DNA from: Ilumatobacter sp.
GTDB taxonomy: Bacteria > Actinomycetota > Acidimicrobiia > Acidimicrobiales > Ilumatobacteraceae
NCBI GenBank assembly: GCA_018666235.1
Contig: JABJAB010000064.1
Location: 1 to 52,194 of the forward strand
DNA length: 52,194 nucleotides
Reading direction: 5' to 3'
The notes beneath the pieces are model-generated. The model saw nothing but the letters and a program-made list of their open reading frames with translations. It made no database searches and was not told the DNA's origin. Shown here one piece after another: positions 1 to 8,840 of this stretch; the stretch's first letter is position 1; every line of letters begins with the position of its first letter. The translations under genes were made by a program, and so were the position numbers.

Positions 1-66
1 GCCGCCGGCGAAGATCCTCAGCTCCTACGCGCCCAAGCGCGTCTCGCCTTCTCGATCTTCCACTGA
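1..66 (+). CDS. C-terminal end of an unidentified protein, 5' truncated by the window edge
   Basis: Frame 1 is open from the first base to a TGA at 64-66 and gives 21 residues ending in LAFSIFH. The amphipathic, Ala/Arg/Leu-rich composition is like the last helix of a cytosolic protein, but no family can be named from so short a tail. It would run convergently with the ornithine-cyclodeaminase-like gene that ends at 329. It may equally be chance. Confidence 0.35.
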   Translation, partial: AAGEDPQLLRAQARLAFSIFH

Positions 67-328
67 ACGCCCACGCGTGTGCCCAAAGCCGCGCACAACC
101 GGCACGTTCTCTGCAGCAATGAGCACACAACGCGCGCTCCATAGGTCTGCCGCCGATCGAGACCCTGCACGGAGCAACCGCTCGATATCGGCCCAAGTGC
201 AGCGCCCGGTCATCACGGCGGCGGCTGGTCGGCCGAATCCGGTCGGCTTTCATTGAGGGAGCACTCACGCGATCCCACCTGGATCAGCAACCGATCGTTG
301 AGCCGCGAAGCTGTGCTGGTTGGTGCAT
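67..328. other. Intergenic stretch with no supported gene
   Basis: These 262 bases lie between the putative left-edge gene and the convergent gene ending at 329. A 63-codon minus-strand frame crosses 25-216, but it has no recognisable motif and would overlap the left-edge tail. I see no hairpin followed by a T-run and no tRNA here. Confidence 0.5.
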
Positions 329-1273
329 TCATCGGCGAACCGCCTCGTACACCGTCGCTGCGGCGACGAGGTCTTCGAGGGCATGCCCGACCGACTTGAA
401 CAAGGTGATTGCTCCGGGGCCCCGCGTCGGTGAGGACGGAGCGGCGCAGAGGGCGAAGAGGTCGCCGCGGATGTCGTCGACGCTCAGCACCCCGCTCTGC
501 AGGGGCTGCACGATGTCGCCGGCTTCTTTGAGCGCTCCGGTCATCGTGTCGACAAAGACCTCCGCCCTGCGAATTGCGTCGTCATCGGCCTCGCGCATGG
601 TGGGCGTGAAACCTCCGACGAGATCCAGATGAGTTCCGGGTGCCAGCCAAGCACCCCGCACCACTGGCTCAGACGAGAGTGTCGCGACGGTGACAATGTC
701 AGCGGCGGCCACCGCTGATGGGAGCTCCGTCGTCGCCGACGCAGGCAGGCCGTCTCCGGCGAGTTCAGCCGCCAATCGTTCGGCGCCAGCGGGGCGGTGG
801 TTCCACACAGCGATGTCGGTGAGCGCGAAGTGCTCGGCATAGGCGCGTGCAAGGTTGCCGGCAAGGCGTCCGGCGCCGACGACGACAAGCCGGGGCGATT
901 CCGGTCGGGCAAGCAGGGTGGCAGCAAGCACTGACGCGGCGGCAGTACGTCGCGCGGTGAGCTCGCCGCCATCGAGCACGGCGAGCGGCACGCCGGTGGC
1001 TCCGTCCATCAGCAGATAGTTGCCATTGATCGTCGGCACATCAGTGCCGCGATTGGTGGGGAACACTGCGACGATCTTGATTCCGACGTAGCTGCGGCTC
1101 CACGCAGGCATGAGCAGCAGTGTCGGCGAATCCTCGGCGTCGCTCATCGCGTGGTGATGTCGTTGCGGCACGGTCGTCGTCGATCCCCCCGCAAATCCTG
1201 CTCGGAGTGATTCGACCGCGGTGCGCCAGGGCAGAGCAGAGCGCACCTGTTCGTCAGTGATCATGTTGGCCAT
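329..1273 (-). CDS. Ornithine cyclodeaminase / mu-crystallin family protein
   Basis: The 314-residue protein has the usual length and layout of this NAD(P)-dependent family. An N-terminal substrate-binding part carries the family signature DGGELTARRTAAAS near residue 100. It is followed by a Rossmann nucleotide-binding motif, VVVGAGRLAGNLARAY, and the C-terminal FKSVGHALEDL segment. Members include ornithine cyclodeaminase, alanine dehydrogenase, ketimine reductases and lysine cyclodeaminase, and the substrate cannot be told from sequence. The start at 1273 (MANMITDEQ) or three codons later is equally possible. It is divergent from the acyl-CoA dehydrogenase gene, with about 80 bases for both promoters if that gene starts at 1354. 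Confidence 0.85.
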   Translation of the reverse strand: MANMITDEQVRSALPWRTAVESLRAGFAGGSTTTVPQRHHHAMSDAEDSPTLLLMPAWSRSYVGIKIVAVFPTNRGTDVPTINGNYLLMDGATGVPLAVLDGGELTARRTAAASVLAATLLARPESPRLVVVGAGRLAGNLARAYAEHFALTDIAVWNHRPAGAERLAAELAGDGLPASATTELPSAVAAADIVTVATLSSEPVVRGAWLAPGTHLDLVGGFTPTMREADDDAIRRAEVFVDTMTGALKEAGDIVQPLQSGVLSVDDIRGDLFALCAAPSSPTRGPGAITLFKSVGHALEDLVAAATVYEAVRR

Positions 1274-1353
1274 GTCGCTCAGTTTGGTCGATGGGCTCTG
1301 AGATTCGGCCAGGCGCAGAACGAGGAGAGCTCAAGCTGGCTACGTTTCCAGAC

Positions 1354-2592
1354 ATGTACGCATGGAACGAAGAGCAGCTGATGATCCGCGATGCGGTCCG
1401 CGAGTTCGTTGAGGCAGAAATTGCACCGAAGCGCGAAGAGCTTGAGTTCGGCGACACACCGCCCTACGACCTGCTGCGCAAATTGTTCGCCACGTTTGGC
1501 ATGGACCAGATGGCCAAGGATCGATTCACCAAGACCATTGCGTTTGAGAGATCGGCCGAGGCCGCCGCAGCAGCGGGAGAGACCCCGCCCGAGCGGGAAT
1601 CCAAGGGCGAGGGCCACGATCCATCGCTCTCGATGATTCCGATTATCGAGCTGTGCCGCTACTCACCGGGCATGGTCACAGCAATGGGCGTGTCCATGGG
1701 GCTGACCTCAGCGGCCATCATGAGCAAGGGCACGATTGCCCAGAAAGAGCGCTGGGCGCTCGACCTACTCACGCTCGACAAGATCGGAGCATGGGCGATC
1801 ACCGAACCAAATTCAGGGTCTGACGCATTCGGCTCGATGAAGGCAACCGCACGGCGCGACGGCAACGAGTACGTGCTCAACGGCTCAAAGACCTTTATCA
1901 CCAACGGCCCGTACGCCGAGACGATCGTCTTCATCTGCAAACTCGACGAGGGCAACCTGCCGGAGGACCGCAAGGTGTTGTCGTTCGTTCTCGACACGGG
2001 GATGCCCGGCCTCGTTCAGTCCAAGCCGCTGCGCAAGATGGGCATGCACTCGTCGCCGACCGGTGAACTGTTCCTCGACGACGTACGCGTCGGTCTGGAT
2101 CGGCTGATTGGGGAGACTGAAGACTCACCATCTGGCGGTCGCGACGGGGCGAAGGCGACGTTCTCCATGGAGCGGTCTGGTGTCGCGGCGATGGCGCTTG
2201 GCATGATTGAGAAGGCGCTCGAACTCAGCGTGGCGTACGCCAAGGAGCGAGTGCAGTTCGGTCAACCAATCGGCGACTTCCAGTTGATTCAAGACAAGCT
2301 GGCCCGGATGGAGGTCGCTCGGCTGAACGTCGAGAACATGGTCTTCCGGTACATCGAAACCAGCCGCGATGGTGTTGCGCTCACCCTCGCCGAAGCGTCT
2401 GCGATGAAGCTCTACTCGGCTCGCTCCGCAATGGAAGTGGCGCTCGAAGCAGTCCAGATCTTCGGGGGCAACGGCTACATGAGCGAGTTTCAGGTCGAAC
2501 AGATTGCTCGCGACGCCAAGGTCCTTCAGATTTACGCAGGCACCGACGAACTCCAGATCACGCACATCGCCAAGGACCTGTTGCGTCGCTGA
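1354..2592 (+). CDS. Acyl-CoA dehydrogenase, catalytic base in the isovaleryl/long-chain position
   Basis: This is a 412-residue FAD-dependent acyl-CoA dehydrogenase that introduces the alpha-beta double bond in beta-oxidation or branched amino-acid breakdown. Visible family motifs are WAITEPNSGSDAFGS (FAD/substrate loop), FGQPIGDFQ and the C-terminal QIFGGNGYMSEF. Medium-chain enzymes keep their catalytic Glu in a YEGT motif. Here that site reads YAGT, but a Glu lies in SMERSGVAA (codon 2170-2172), where isovaleryl- and long-chain-type enzymes carry theirs. The frame is open back to an ATG at 1291. I chose 1354 (MYAWNEEQL) because 1291 would leave only 17 bases to the divergent neighbour. 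An Ala/Glu-rich insertion follows the first helices. Confidence 0.9.
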   Translation: MYAWNEEQLMIRDAVREFVEAEIAPKREELEFGDTPPYDLLRKLFATFGMDQMAKDRFTKTIAFERSAEAAAAAGETPPERESKGEGHDPSLSMIPIIELCRYSPGMVTAMGVSMGLTSAAIMSKGTIAQKERWALDLLTLDKIGAWAITEPNSGSDAFGSMKATARRDGNEYVLNGSKTFITNGPYAETIVFICKLDEGNLPEDRKVLSFVLDTGMPGLVQSKPLRKMGMHSSPTGELFLDDVRVGLDRLIGETEDSPSGGRDGAKATFSMERSGVAAMALGMIEKALELSVAYAKERVQFGQPIGDFQLIQDKLARMEVARLNVENMVFRYIETSRDGVALTLAEASAMKLYSARSAMEVALEAVQIFGGNGYMSEFQVEQIARDAKVLQIYAGTDELQITHIAKDLLRR

Positions 2593-2608
2593 GACGTCGG
2601 CCTTCCGG

Positions 2609-2764
2609 TCAGTGATCTGCGTCGCTCTTCGATGGATTCTCGACCTTTGCGTCGACACGGCGCTTCGCGAGCACCAAGAGGCCGGCGATCACAAACATCG
2701 GCCCGCCGACGAGCAGGACCTCGTCCCATCCGCCCTGGTGCGCCAGAATTGCAAGAGTCCCCAC
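2609..2764 (-). CDS. Small single-span membrane protein, 51 residues
   Basis: A minus-strand frame from GTG 2764 to TGA 2609-2611 encodes 51 residues. The protein begins VGTLAILAHQGGWDEVLL. A hydrophobic segment of about 17 residues (LLVGGPMFVIAGLLVLA) is followed by KRR and a charged, Lys/Asp-rich tail ending in SDADH. The single helix with a positive-inside stop-transfer pattern and the HQGGWDE motif just before it argue for a real gene rather than chance. I recall similar short actinobacterial proteins of unknown function, but could not check. It fills the otherwise empty gap between the acyl-CoA dehydrogenase and the divergent Nfu-type gene. The start codon has no clear ribosome-binding site. 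Confidence 0.6.
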   Translation of the reverse strand: MGTLAILAHQGGWDEVLLVGGPMFVIAGLLVLAKRRVDAKVENPSKSDADH

Positions 2765-2795
2765 AGCTGGGGATCGTACGCCCAGGCTTGATTGA

Positions 2796-3050
2796 ATGGT
2801 GGTTCAGATGCGTGACAAAGTCGAAGCAACGATCGAAGTGATTCGCCCCGCGCTGCAAGCCGACGGTGGCGACATTGTCCTGCACAAGGTGCATGAAGAC
2901 ACAGGTCTCGTCGAAGTCGAACTCACCGGTGCATGCGTTGGCTGCCCATCGTCGACTCAGACACTCAAAGCCGGCGTCGAACGCATCATGCGCGACCGCG
3001 TTGATGGCGTCACCGAAGTGGTCAACATCGCTGAGAAAGTCCTGGCCTGA
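2796..3050 (+). CDS. NifU C-terminal-domain (Nfu-type) Fe-S scaffold protein
   Basis: This 84-residue protein is a stand-alone Nfu domain. It has the DGG turn (residues 23-25) and the cluster-ligating CVGC (Cys47, Cys50), which binds a 4Fe-4S cluster across a dimer for delivery to client enzymes. An internal ATG at 2808 (MRDKVEATIE) fits the family start slightly better and has GGTGG five bases upstream. The gene lies 29 bases before meaB on the same strand, which suggests cotranscription. No SUF genes are in the window. Confidence 0.85.
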   Translation: MVVQMRDKVEATIEVIRPALQADGGDIVLHKVHEDTGLVEVELTGACVGCPSSTQTLKAGVERIMRDRVDGVTEVVNIAEKVLA

Positions 3051-3079
3051 GCCCGCTGGCTCGACCACGTTTCGATCCC

Positions 3080-4042
3080 ATGGCTCGTCAACGCAAACCT
3101 GCTTCCGAACTCTTTGTCGACGCGCTCGAAGGCGATCGCGGCGCACTCGCCCGACTTCTCTCGCTGATCGAACGTGGCGACGACGAAGCGCGTGAGGTTG
3201 GTCGACTCGCCTACTCCCGCAGCGGTGACGGATACACCGTCGGTCTCACCGGAGCGCCCGGCGCGGGCAAGAGCACGCTGACGAGCGCCATCATTGGGCA
3301 TCTGCGGAGTCTCGAACTTGAGGTCGCCGTGCTTGCCATCGATCCGTCGTCGCCATTCACGGGCGGGGCCATCCTTGGTGATCGTGTGCGAATGCAGGAT
3401 CATGCGACCGACCCGGGTGTGTTTATCCGGTCGATGGCAACACGTGGGCACCTGGGTGGACTCTCGCTTGCCACACCAGAAGCTGTTCGTCTGCTCGACG
3501 CGATCGGGCGGCACTGGATTGTCGTTGAGACGGTTGGTGTCGGTCAGGTTGAAGTCGAAGTCGCGGGCAAAGCTGACACGACCGTTGTGGTTGTCAACCC
3601 CGGGTGGGGCGACAGCGTGCAGGCCAACAAGGCCGGCTTGATGGAGATTGCCGACATCTTCGTGATCAACAAGGCTGATCGCAAGGGTGTTGACGAGACT
3701 TCTCGTGACCTGATGCAGATGCTCGACCTCAGCGACATGCCACATGAGGCGTGGCGTCCGCCGATCATTCCCGCGATCGGCACCACGGGGCAAGGGGTTC
3801 CAGAGATCTGGGATGCTGTCCTCGAACACCGCGCTGCGTCCGAGGCGTCCGGCGAGCTTGATCGCCGACGGACGTTCCGCCTGCGCGAGGAATTACGTGA
3901 GATCATCGCCCAGCGGCTCGGTCGTCGTGCCCGCGAGATTTGCACGGGTGATCGCTGGGACGAGCTCACCGATGAGGTCGTCGCTCGCGCAACCGACCCG
4001 TGGACCGCTGCCGACGAAATGCTCGCCGCGGTCGACGCCTGA
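3080..4042 (+). CDS. meaB: MeaB/ArgK-type G3E GTPase, methylmalonyl-CoA mutase chaperone
   Basis: The 320-residue cytosolic GTPase matches the MeaB family in length. It has a P-loop, GAPGAGKST, at about residues 58-66, the Mg/base region with VINKADRKG, and the family stretch VVNPGWGDSVQANKAG. MeaB loads and repairs adenosylcobalamin in methylmalonyl-CoA mutase or related B12 mutases, using GTP. The mutase is not in the window, so the client is unknown. Acyl-CoA dehydrogenase upstream and crotonase downstream fit a propionyl-CoA or branched-chain degradation setting. The C-terminal region is helical, as in the dimerisation arm of the family. Confidence 0.9.
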   Translation: MARQRKPASELFVDALEGDRGALARLLSLIERGDDEAREVGRLAYSRSGDGYTVGLTGAPGAGKSTLTSAIIGHLRSLELEVAVLAIDPSSPFTGGAILGDRVRMQDHATDPGVFIRSMATRGHLGGLSLATPEAVRLLDAIGRHWIVVETVGVGQVEVEVAGKADTTVVVVNPGWGDSVQANKAGLMEIADIFVINKADRKGVDETSRDLMQMLDLSDMPHEAWRPPIIPAIGTTGQGVPEIWDAVLEHRAASEASGELDRRRTFRLREELREIIAQRLGRRAREICTGDRWDELTDEVVARATDPWTAADEMLAAVDA

Positions 4043-4171
4043 CCAGCGGCTCCGGCCACGCGAACACCACTGCGCCCGTGAACCCCGCAGTTGCCGTCGC
4101 GGTCGTCGAGCTCGAATGCTCTCGCGAGCCGACTGCTGTCCGCAGGCCGCTGATCTTCTAGCTTGGCCGAC

Positions 4172-4948
4172 ATGGCCTACGAACTACTGACCCTCGAACG
4201 TCACGACAACGGTGTTGCCGTCCTCACCCTCGCCAACGGCAAGGTCAATGCACTCTCCGGCGCGCTGGTCGCTGAGATTGGCGCCGCGGCCCAGGACCTC
4301 ACTGACTCGCCGCCATCAGCGGTCATCGTCAGCGGCGGCGACCGGATCTTCGCCGCTGGCGCCGAGATCTCTGAGTTCGGTGGCCCCGACGAAGCCAAGG
4401 TCATCGGCCCCGAAATCCACGCCGCATTCGATCGACTCGCCGCCCTGCCATGCCTCGTCATTGCCGCGGTCAGCGGGTATGCGCTCGGCGGCGGCTGCGA
4501 GCTCTCGTTGGCCTGCGACTACCGCATCGCATCCGAGCGGGCGGTCTTCGGTCAGCCCGAAATTCTGCTCGGCATCATTCCCGGTGGTGGTGGAACGCAG
4601 CGTCTCGCCCGCGTCGTCGGTCCGAGCAAGGCGAAAGAGATGTGCCTCACAGGCCGACAGGTCAAGGCCGAAGAAGCCCTCCGGATTGGCCTCGCCGACG
4701 AAGTGGTTTCGCCTGAATCTCTGATGGACCGCGCGCTTGAACTTGGTGCGACCCTCGCCAAGGGCGCGACCGTCGGCCAGGGCATCTGCAAGCGCGCGAT
4801 CGACGAGGGCCTGTCGACGTCACTGGCGGCAGGACTCCAAATCGAACTCGATGCTTTCGTCGAGGTATTTGGCACCGAGGACAGCCAGATCGGCGTGAAG
4901 AGCTTTCTTGAGAACGGTCCAGGCAAAGCCGAGTTCGTCGGACGCTGA
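4172..4948 (+). CDS. Enoyl-CoA hydratase/isomerase (crotonase) family protein
   Basis: The 258-residue crotonase has the oxyanion-hole segment FAAGAEISEF and both catalytic glutamates of hydratases, in GGGCELSLACDY and in FGQPEILLG followed by IPGGGGTQRL. It should hydrate 2-trans-enoyl-CoA in the cytosol. A TTG nine bases earlier could also start it, but ATG 4172 (MAYELLTLERHD) fits the family. It stops four bases before the convergent MFS gene, with no visible terminator between them. Confidence 0.9.
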   Translation: MAYELLTLERHDNGVAVLTLANGKVNALSGALVAEIGAAAQDLTDSPPSAVIVSGGDRIFAAGAEISEFGGPDEAKVIGPEIHAAFDRLAALPCLVIAAVSGYALGGGCELSLACDYRIASERAVFGQPEILLGIIPGGGGTQRLARVVGPSKAKEMCLTGRQVKAEEALRIGLADEVVSPESLMDRALELGATLAKGATVGQGICKRAIDEGLSTSLAAGLQIELDAFVEVFGTEDSQIGVKSFLENGPGKAEFVGR

Positions 4949-4952
4949 ACCG

Positions 4953-6176
4953 TCAGGCCCGGTTGCTTGCGTCGTTGAGGTTCCAGGCAGAGCGGGCAAG
5001 CCAGACGCCGACGGTGGTCAGCGCAATCATCACGACGCCGGCCACGGTATAGGCCGCGGCCTGTCCAAAACTGCCGTAGATCGCGCCGGTCACCGACGCC
5101 ATCACACCTGCCGAGATTGCTTGCGCAGCACCGATGACACCGTGGGCGCCGGCCTGACGGTCGGCCGGAACGACCATGCTGACCGCCACTCCCGCGCTCG
5201 AGATTGTCAGTCCGTCCGAAACCGCGTGGACCATGGCCACCGCGAAAATGAGGCCGCCAGCGGGCAGAAACCCGTAGATGATCATCAGCCCGGCAGCAAA
5301 GAAGAGGCCGATCGATCCGAGTTTGAACGGCCCCCAGGTCTGTGCGAGTCGCCCGCCGATCGGGCCGAGAAAAATGAGCGGCAAACCGAACAGGGTGATG
5401 CCGAGATTGGCGATCCAATCAGTGGTGCCGAGATCCTTGTGGACCACATCCCAGAGCGCATCAAACGATCCGATCATGATGAACGTCACTGCACCCAACG
5501 TCACCGCCCCGGCGAAGGGGCGGCTCGCAAGCAAGTCGATCGCGAATCGTCGAGCGGGTGGCTCGGTGGCCTCAACAACGTCGACGCGAGCGACCATTGG
5601 GAGCAAGATGAGAGTGGCCGCAGCGACGACGAGAAATGGCGACGGAATACCGAACGGGCCAACCAGGACAGCGGAGATTGCCGGCCCCATCGCGAAGCCG
5701 AACACGTCGGCGGCGAGCAATCGTCCCATGTTCTGCCCGAGGTTCGCCGGGTCGGCCAAGACCACGATGCGCTTGATCGCAGGAGCCGCAGCGCCGATGC
5801 CAATCCCGGAGATGAAGCGGCCGACCAGAATGGGCACGAGCGAGGTGCCGAACGCCATCAAGACGAGGCCGAGGACATTAACGAACACCCCTCCCAGCAC
5901 CAGCTTTTTGGCATGGCCGCGATCAGCAAACGGGGCAATGGTGATCTGCGATAAGAAGCCGGCGATGAAGCCGATTCCGATGATGATCCCGATCCAGTTC
6001 TCCGAGATGCCGTATTCGTCGCGGTAGTCGGCGGCAATGGTGAAGAGGACGCCGTACCCGGCAGCGAGTGCAGCACTGAGCCCACCGAATGCGACGAGCA
6101 ACATCATCGGCGACGGTGGCTTGGGAGCGTCCTGCCGATCGTGTTCGGAGACGCCATCTGACGTGTCCGGCAGCAT
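4953..6176 (-). CDS. Major facilitator superfamily transporter
   Basis: A 407-residue integral membrane protein with about twelve hydrophobic helices and a hydrophilic start of some 25 residues. The MFS loop 2-3 signature appears as PFADRGHAKKL after helix 2. Small-residue-rich helices (GRFISGIGIGAAAPA) resemble drug or sugar exporters of the DHA1 type. No substrate can be named. It is the last gene of a minus-strand run that starts with the GT4 gene at 12554, and 48 bases separate it from the antiporter gene upstream. Confidence 0.85.
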   Translation of the reverse strand: MLPDTSDGVSEHDRQDAPKPPSPMMLLVAFGGLSAALAAGYGVLFTIAADYRDEYGISENWIGIIIGIGFIAGFLSQITIAPFADRGHAKKLVLGGVFVNVLGLVLMAFGTSLVPILVGRFISGIGIGAAAPAIKRIVVLADPANLGQNMGRLLAADVFGFAMGPAISAVLVGPFGIPSPFLVVAAATLILLPMVARVDVVEATEPPARRFAIDLLASRPFAGAVTLGAVTFIMIGSFDALWDVVHKDLGTTDWIANLGITLFGLPLIFLGPIGGRLAQTWGPFKLGSIGLFFAAGLMIIYGFLPAGGLIFAVAMVHAVSDGLTISSAGVAVSMVVPADRQAGAHGVIGAAQAISAGVMASVTGAIYGSFGQAAAYTVAGVVMIALTTVGVWLARSAWNLNDASNRA

Positions 6177-6224
6177 GCCCTGAGGCTAACGAGATGTCAT
6201 CGACGCAGCGCGGTCGATTGTGCC

Positions 6225-7433
6225 TCAGGCCATTGGGTGACGGGCCAGAACTCGCGTGCCAGCAACGATTGCCAGCTTGTAAAGCGCTGGTGTCACGGCA
6301 ATGAGGACGACCGTGGTTGCAATGAATGCTTGGTCACCGGCGGCGCCTTGACCAGCCACGCTGAGCCCTGCGTCAACGCCCACTTTCTGGAGGACGAATG
6401 AGAACTCGCCGATCTGGGAGAGCAGACATGCGGCAGCGATTGCTTCCGCTGGTGGCTGTCCGAGCGCTCGGGCACCGATCGCGATGGGAAAGAACTTGAC
6501 GAGCAAGCTGAACCCGGCAAGCAAGCCGACCAGCACCAGGTTGTCGAACACGAACCCCAAGTCGAGCAGCATGCCGATCGATGCGAAGAAGATGGCGGCG
6601 AACACCATCTGAAATGGCGCGACATAGCGCTGGGCCTGGTGGCGGTGCTTGCCAGAGCTGACGACGAGTCCGCCGATGAAGGCACCGAGTGACGCGGAGA
6701 TCCCGAAGAAGGTGACGAGCCATGCGAAGCCCGCAGCGATTGCAAGCACGCCGAACAGGAACGCCTCCTCGTCTGCATATTTCTTCACGGCGTCGAGGAA
6801 CGGGGGAACGACGAACTTGCTGCCGAACAGGAGCGCAGCGATGACGACGGCCGCCTTGCCGAGGGCGCCGGCGATGTCGCCCAGACCGCCGCCCTCGCCA
6901 CCGAGGATCGGCACGAGCAGCACCATCACGACCACTGCAATGTCCTGGAAGATCAAAAAGGCCACAGCGATCTGACCGGTCTGGGTCTCAGTCGCCCCGC
7001 GTGACGACAGCAGCTTGAGGACGACCGCAGTCGAACTCAAGGCCACCAGGCACCCGGTGTAGATGCCGGTCTTGATGTCGACGTTCCACAGTGAGCAGAG
7101 TCCCGTGACGATCGCAATCGTCAGCCCCACCTGGATGGCGCCGCCACCGAGCATCAATGCACCCATCTTGCGGAGGCGCTCGCCGCTCAACTCGAGACCA
7201 ATGGCGAACATCAAGAAAATGACGCCGATCTCAGCCATCCCGTCGACCACTTCCTGGTCTGCGATCAGCGAGAGCGCGTTGGGGCCGATGATGGCCCCAG
7301 CGAGCAAGAACCCGACAACTGATTCCAGATGGACCCGATGGCAGAGGTAACCGAGAATCGCGGCACTGATGGTGAGGATCGCGAAGTCAGCGACGAGCGG
7401 GGGCGCGCCGAGCGCGAGCACGGAAAGAGTCAT
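6225..7433 (-). CDS. CPA2-family cation:proton antiporter (Kef/NapA-like), membrane domain only
   Basis: The 402-residue protein consists only of the roughly 12-13-helix Na+/H+ exchanger domain, with no TrkA-N or TrkA-C regulatory domain after it. Family marks are GFLLAGAIIGPNAL, MFAIGLELS, FQDIAVVVMVLL (the QD pair of the Kef type) and an ISASLGAFIGGLV segment. It likely exchanges K+ or Na+ for H+. Its start lies 5 bases after the DUF2252 stop, so the two are probably cotranscribed and translationally coupled. Confidence 0.85.
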   Translation of the reverse strand: MTLSVLALGAPPLVADFAILTISAAILGYLCHRVHLESVVGFLLAGAIIGPNALSLIADQEVVDGMAEIGVIFLMFAIGLELSGERLRKMGALMLGGGAIQVGLTIAIVTGLCSLWNVDIKTGIYTGCLVALSSTAVVLKLLSSRGATETQTGQIAVAFLIFQDIAVVVMVLLVPILGGEGGGLGDIAGALGKAAVVIAALLFGSKFVVPPFLDAVKKYADEEAFLFGVLAIAAGFAWLVTFFGISASLGAFIGGLVVSSGKHRHQAQRYVAPFQMVFAAIFFASIGMLLDLGFVFDNLVLVGLLAGFSLLVKFFPIAIGARALGQPPAEAIAAACLLSQIGEFSFVLQKVGVDAGLSVAGQGAAGDQAFIATTVVLIAVTPALYKLAIVAGTRVLARHPMA

Positions 7434-7438
7434 TTCGA

Positions 7439-8782
7439 TCAGAGCCCTTCGACGGAGATGACCCGGCCCGACTCGATTGCAGCTTCGTGAGCCGCATAGT
7501 CAGATTCGTTCAGATCCGCAGATCGCTCGGCGAATTGTGTGAAGACACGGTCGGCAGTGTCGTCGTCGCCGAGGTATGTCGAGATCGCGCCGGCATCGCC
7601 GGTCCGTGCATGAGCGAGGGCGAGGGCAGAACCGCACGCGCCTGCGTACGCCTTGAGGCGCTTGGGACCCATCTGATCGACTTCCGCGGAGCCTTTGCCA
7701 TCCCAGAGTTGGCGAAAGTAGAAATCGGCCTCGCTGCCATCGTCACGCTGGTAGCGAGACCAGCCGAGCAGAATGTCACCAGCTGACTGCATCAACTGTT
7801 GGCCGCGCACGACCCGTTCGCCGGCCTGATCGAAACCGCTGTCGCCGAGGTATGGCTCGAGCACGGAGCGGGTTGCCTCTTTGAACTGTAGGAACAGCGG
7901 GGCGCCGTGCTCCGATTCGAGCAGCACGATCAGGCAACGAGTGCCGACGCTGCCGACGCCGACAACCTTGTGCGCGATGTCGACAAAGCGATACTGGCGC
8001 AGGACTGCGGCGCGATGTGGCTCGAGCGTGGACAGGTAACTGGCGAGGAATCCCTTCAGCTGTTCGCGCTCGCTGCGAATGACATCATCGTGACGGGTGA
8101 TCAGGGGCGGACGTTCCACAATCCTTCGCTGTCCATCGACAACGGCGGTCAACTTGTCGAGCGCGCGGAGACTGTCCTTCCTGGTGGCTTTCGCTGCCGT
8201 TGCAGCAGAGCGTTTGCGGCGCTTCTCGCTCATCGTTGCGGTGAGTGCATCGACTTCGAGGCGCAGGTAGTGCAACTCGAGCGGGCTGAGCCCAGCCGCG
8301 CGGGCCATGGTTTCTCGATACCGGCGCACCGAGGCGCGGGTTGCCGTTCGCGCTTCTTTGTTCGTCAATTCGTTGTTGCGTGCTGCAATCACGACGCTGG
8401 CAGCCAAACGTTTGAGATCCCATTCGAATGGCCCAGGGGTCGTCTCATCGAAGTCGTTCACGTCGAACACCAGCCGGCGATCAGGTCCGTTGAACAACCC
8501 GAAGTTCGACAGGTGGGCGTCCCCACACAGCTGCACCTGCAGATCGGTTGATGGTGTTCGCGCCAGATCAGAAGCCATGATCGCTGCAGCACCACGGAAA
8601 AACGTGAACGGCGTGACCCGCATGCGGCCGTGACGAATCGGGACGAGCTCCGCGACACGGTGCTCGTTCTGGTCCGTCAGAATCGCGACAGGATCGGGAC
8701 GATCATCGGTGTCGCCCAGGTCGGCATGGTCTTTCAACGGCACGACGGAATTGTGGCGCTGCTTGTTGATTCGGTCGGTCAC
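7439..8782 (-). CDS. DUF2252 family protein
   Basis: This 447-residue cytosolic protein has DUF2252 hallmarks: RHGRMRVTPFTFFRGAA near the N terminus, then GDAHLSNFG and VFDVNDFDE. The last two resemble the catalytic and metal loops of protein-kinase-like folds. The function is not established. Open reading frame continues upstream past 8782, but that part overlaps the glucan phosphorylase gene and has no family similarity. I therefore place the start at GTG 8782 (VTDRINKQRHNS), where GAGGG sits ten bases upstream. It precedes the antiporter by 5 bases. Confidence 0.85.
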   Translation of the reverse strand: MTDRINKQRHNSVVPLKDHADLGDTDDRPDPVAILTDQNEHRVAELVPIRHGRMRVTPFTFFRGAAAIMASDLARTPSTDLQVQLCGDAHLSNFGLFNGPDRRLVFDVNDFDETTPGPFEWDLKRLAASVVIAARNNELTNKEARTATRASVRRYRETMARAAGLSPLELHYLRLEVDALTATMSEKRRKRSAATAAKATRKDSLRALDKLTAVVDGQRRIVERPPLITRHDDVIRSEREQLKGFLASYLSTLEPHRAAVLRQYRFVDIAHKVVGVGSVGTRCLIVLLESEHGAPLFLQFKEATRSVLEPYLGDSGFDQAGERVVRGQQLMQSAGDILLGWSRYQRDDGSEADFYFRQLWDGKGSAEVDQMGPKRLKAYAGACGSALALAHARTGDAGAISTYLGDDDTADRVFTQFAERSADLNESDYAAHEAAIESGRVISVEGL

Positions 8783-8840
8783 GTCGCTTGAGCCCTCTGT
8801 CGCCGCTGCCTGACGGCCCAAGGTATCCGATCGCCGCGAG

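Noticed and set aside
25..216. A 63-codon minus-strand frame near the left edge
   Set aside because: No motif, no ribosome-binding site, and overlap with the more plausible C-terminal tail on the plus strand.
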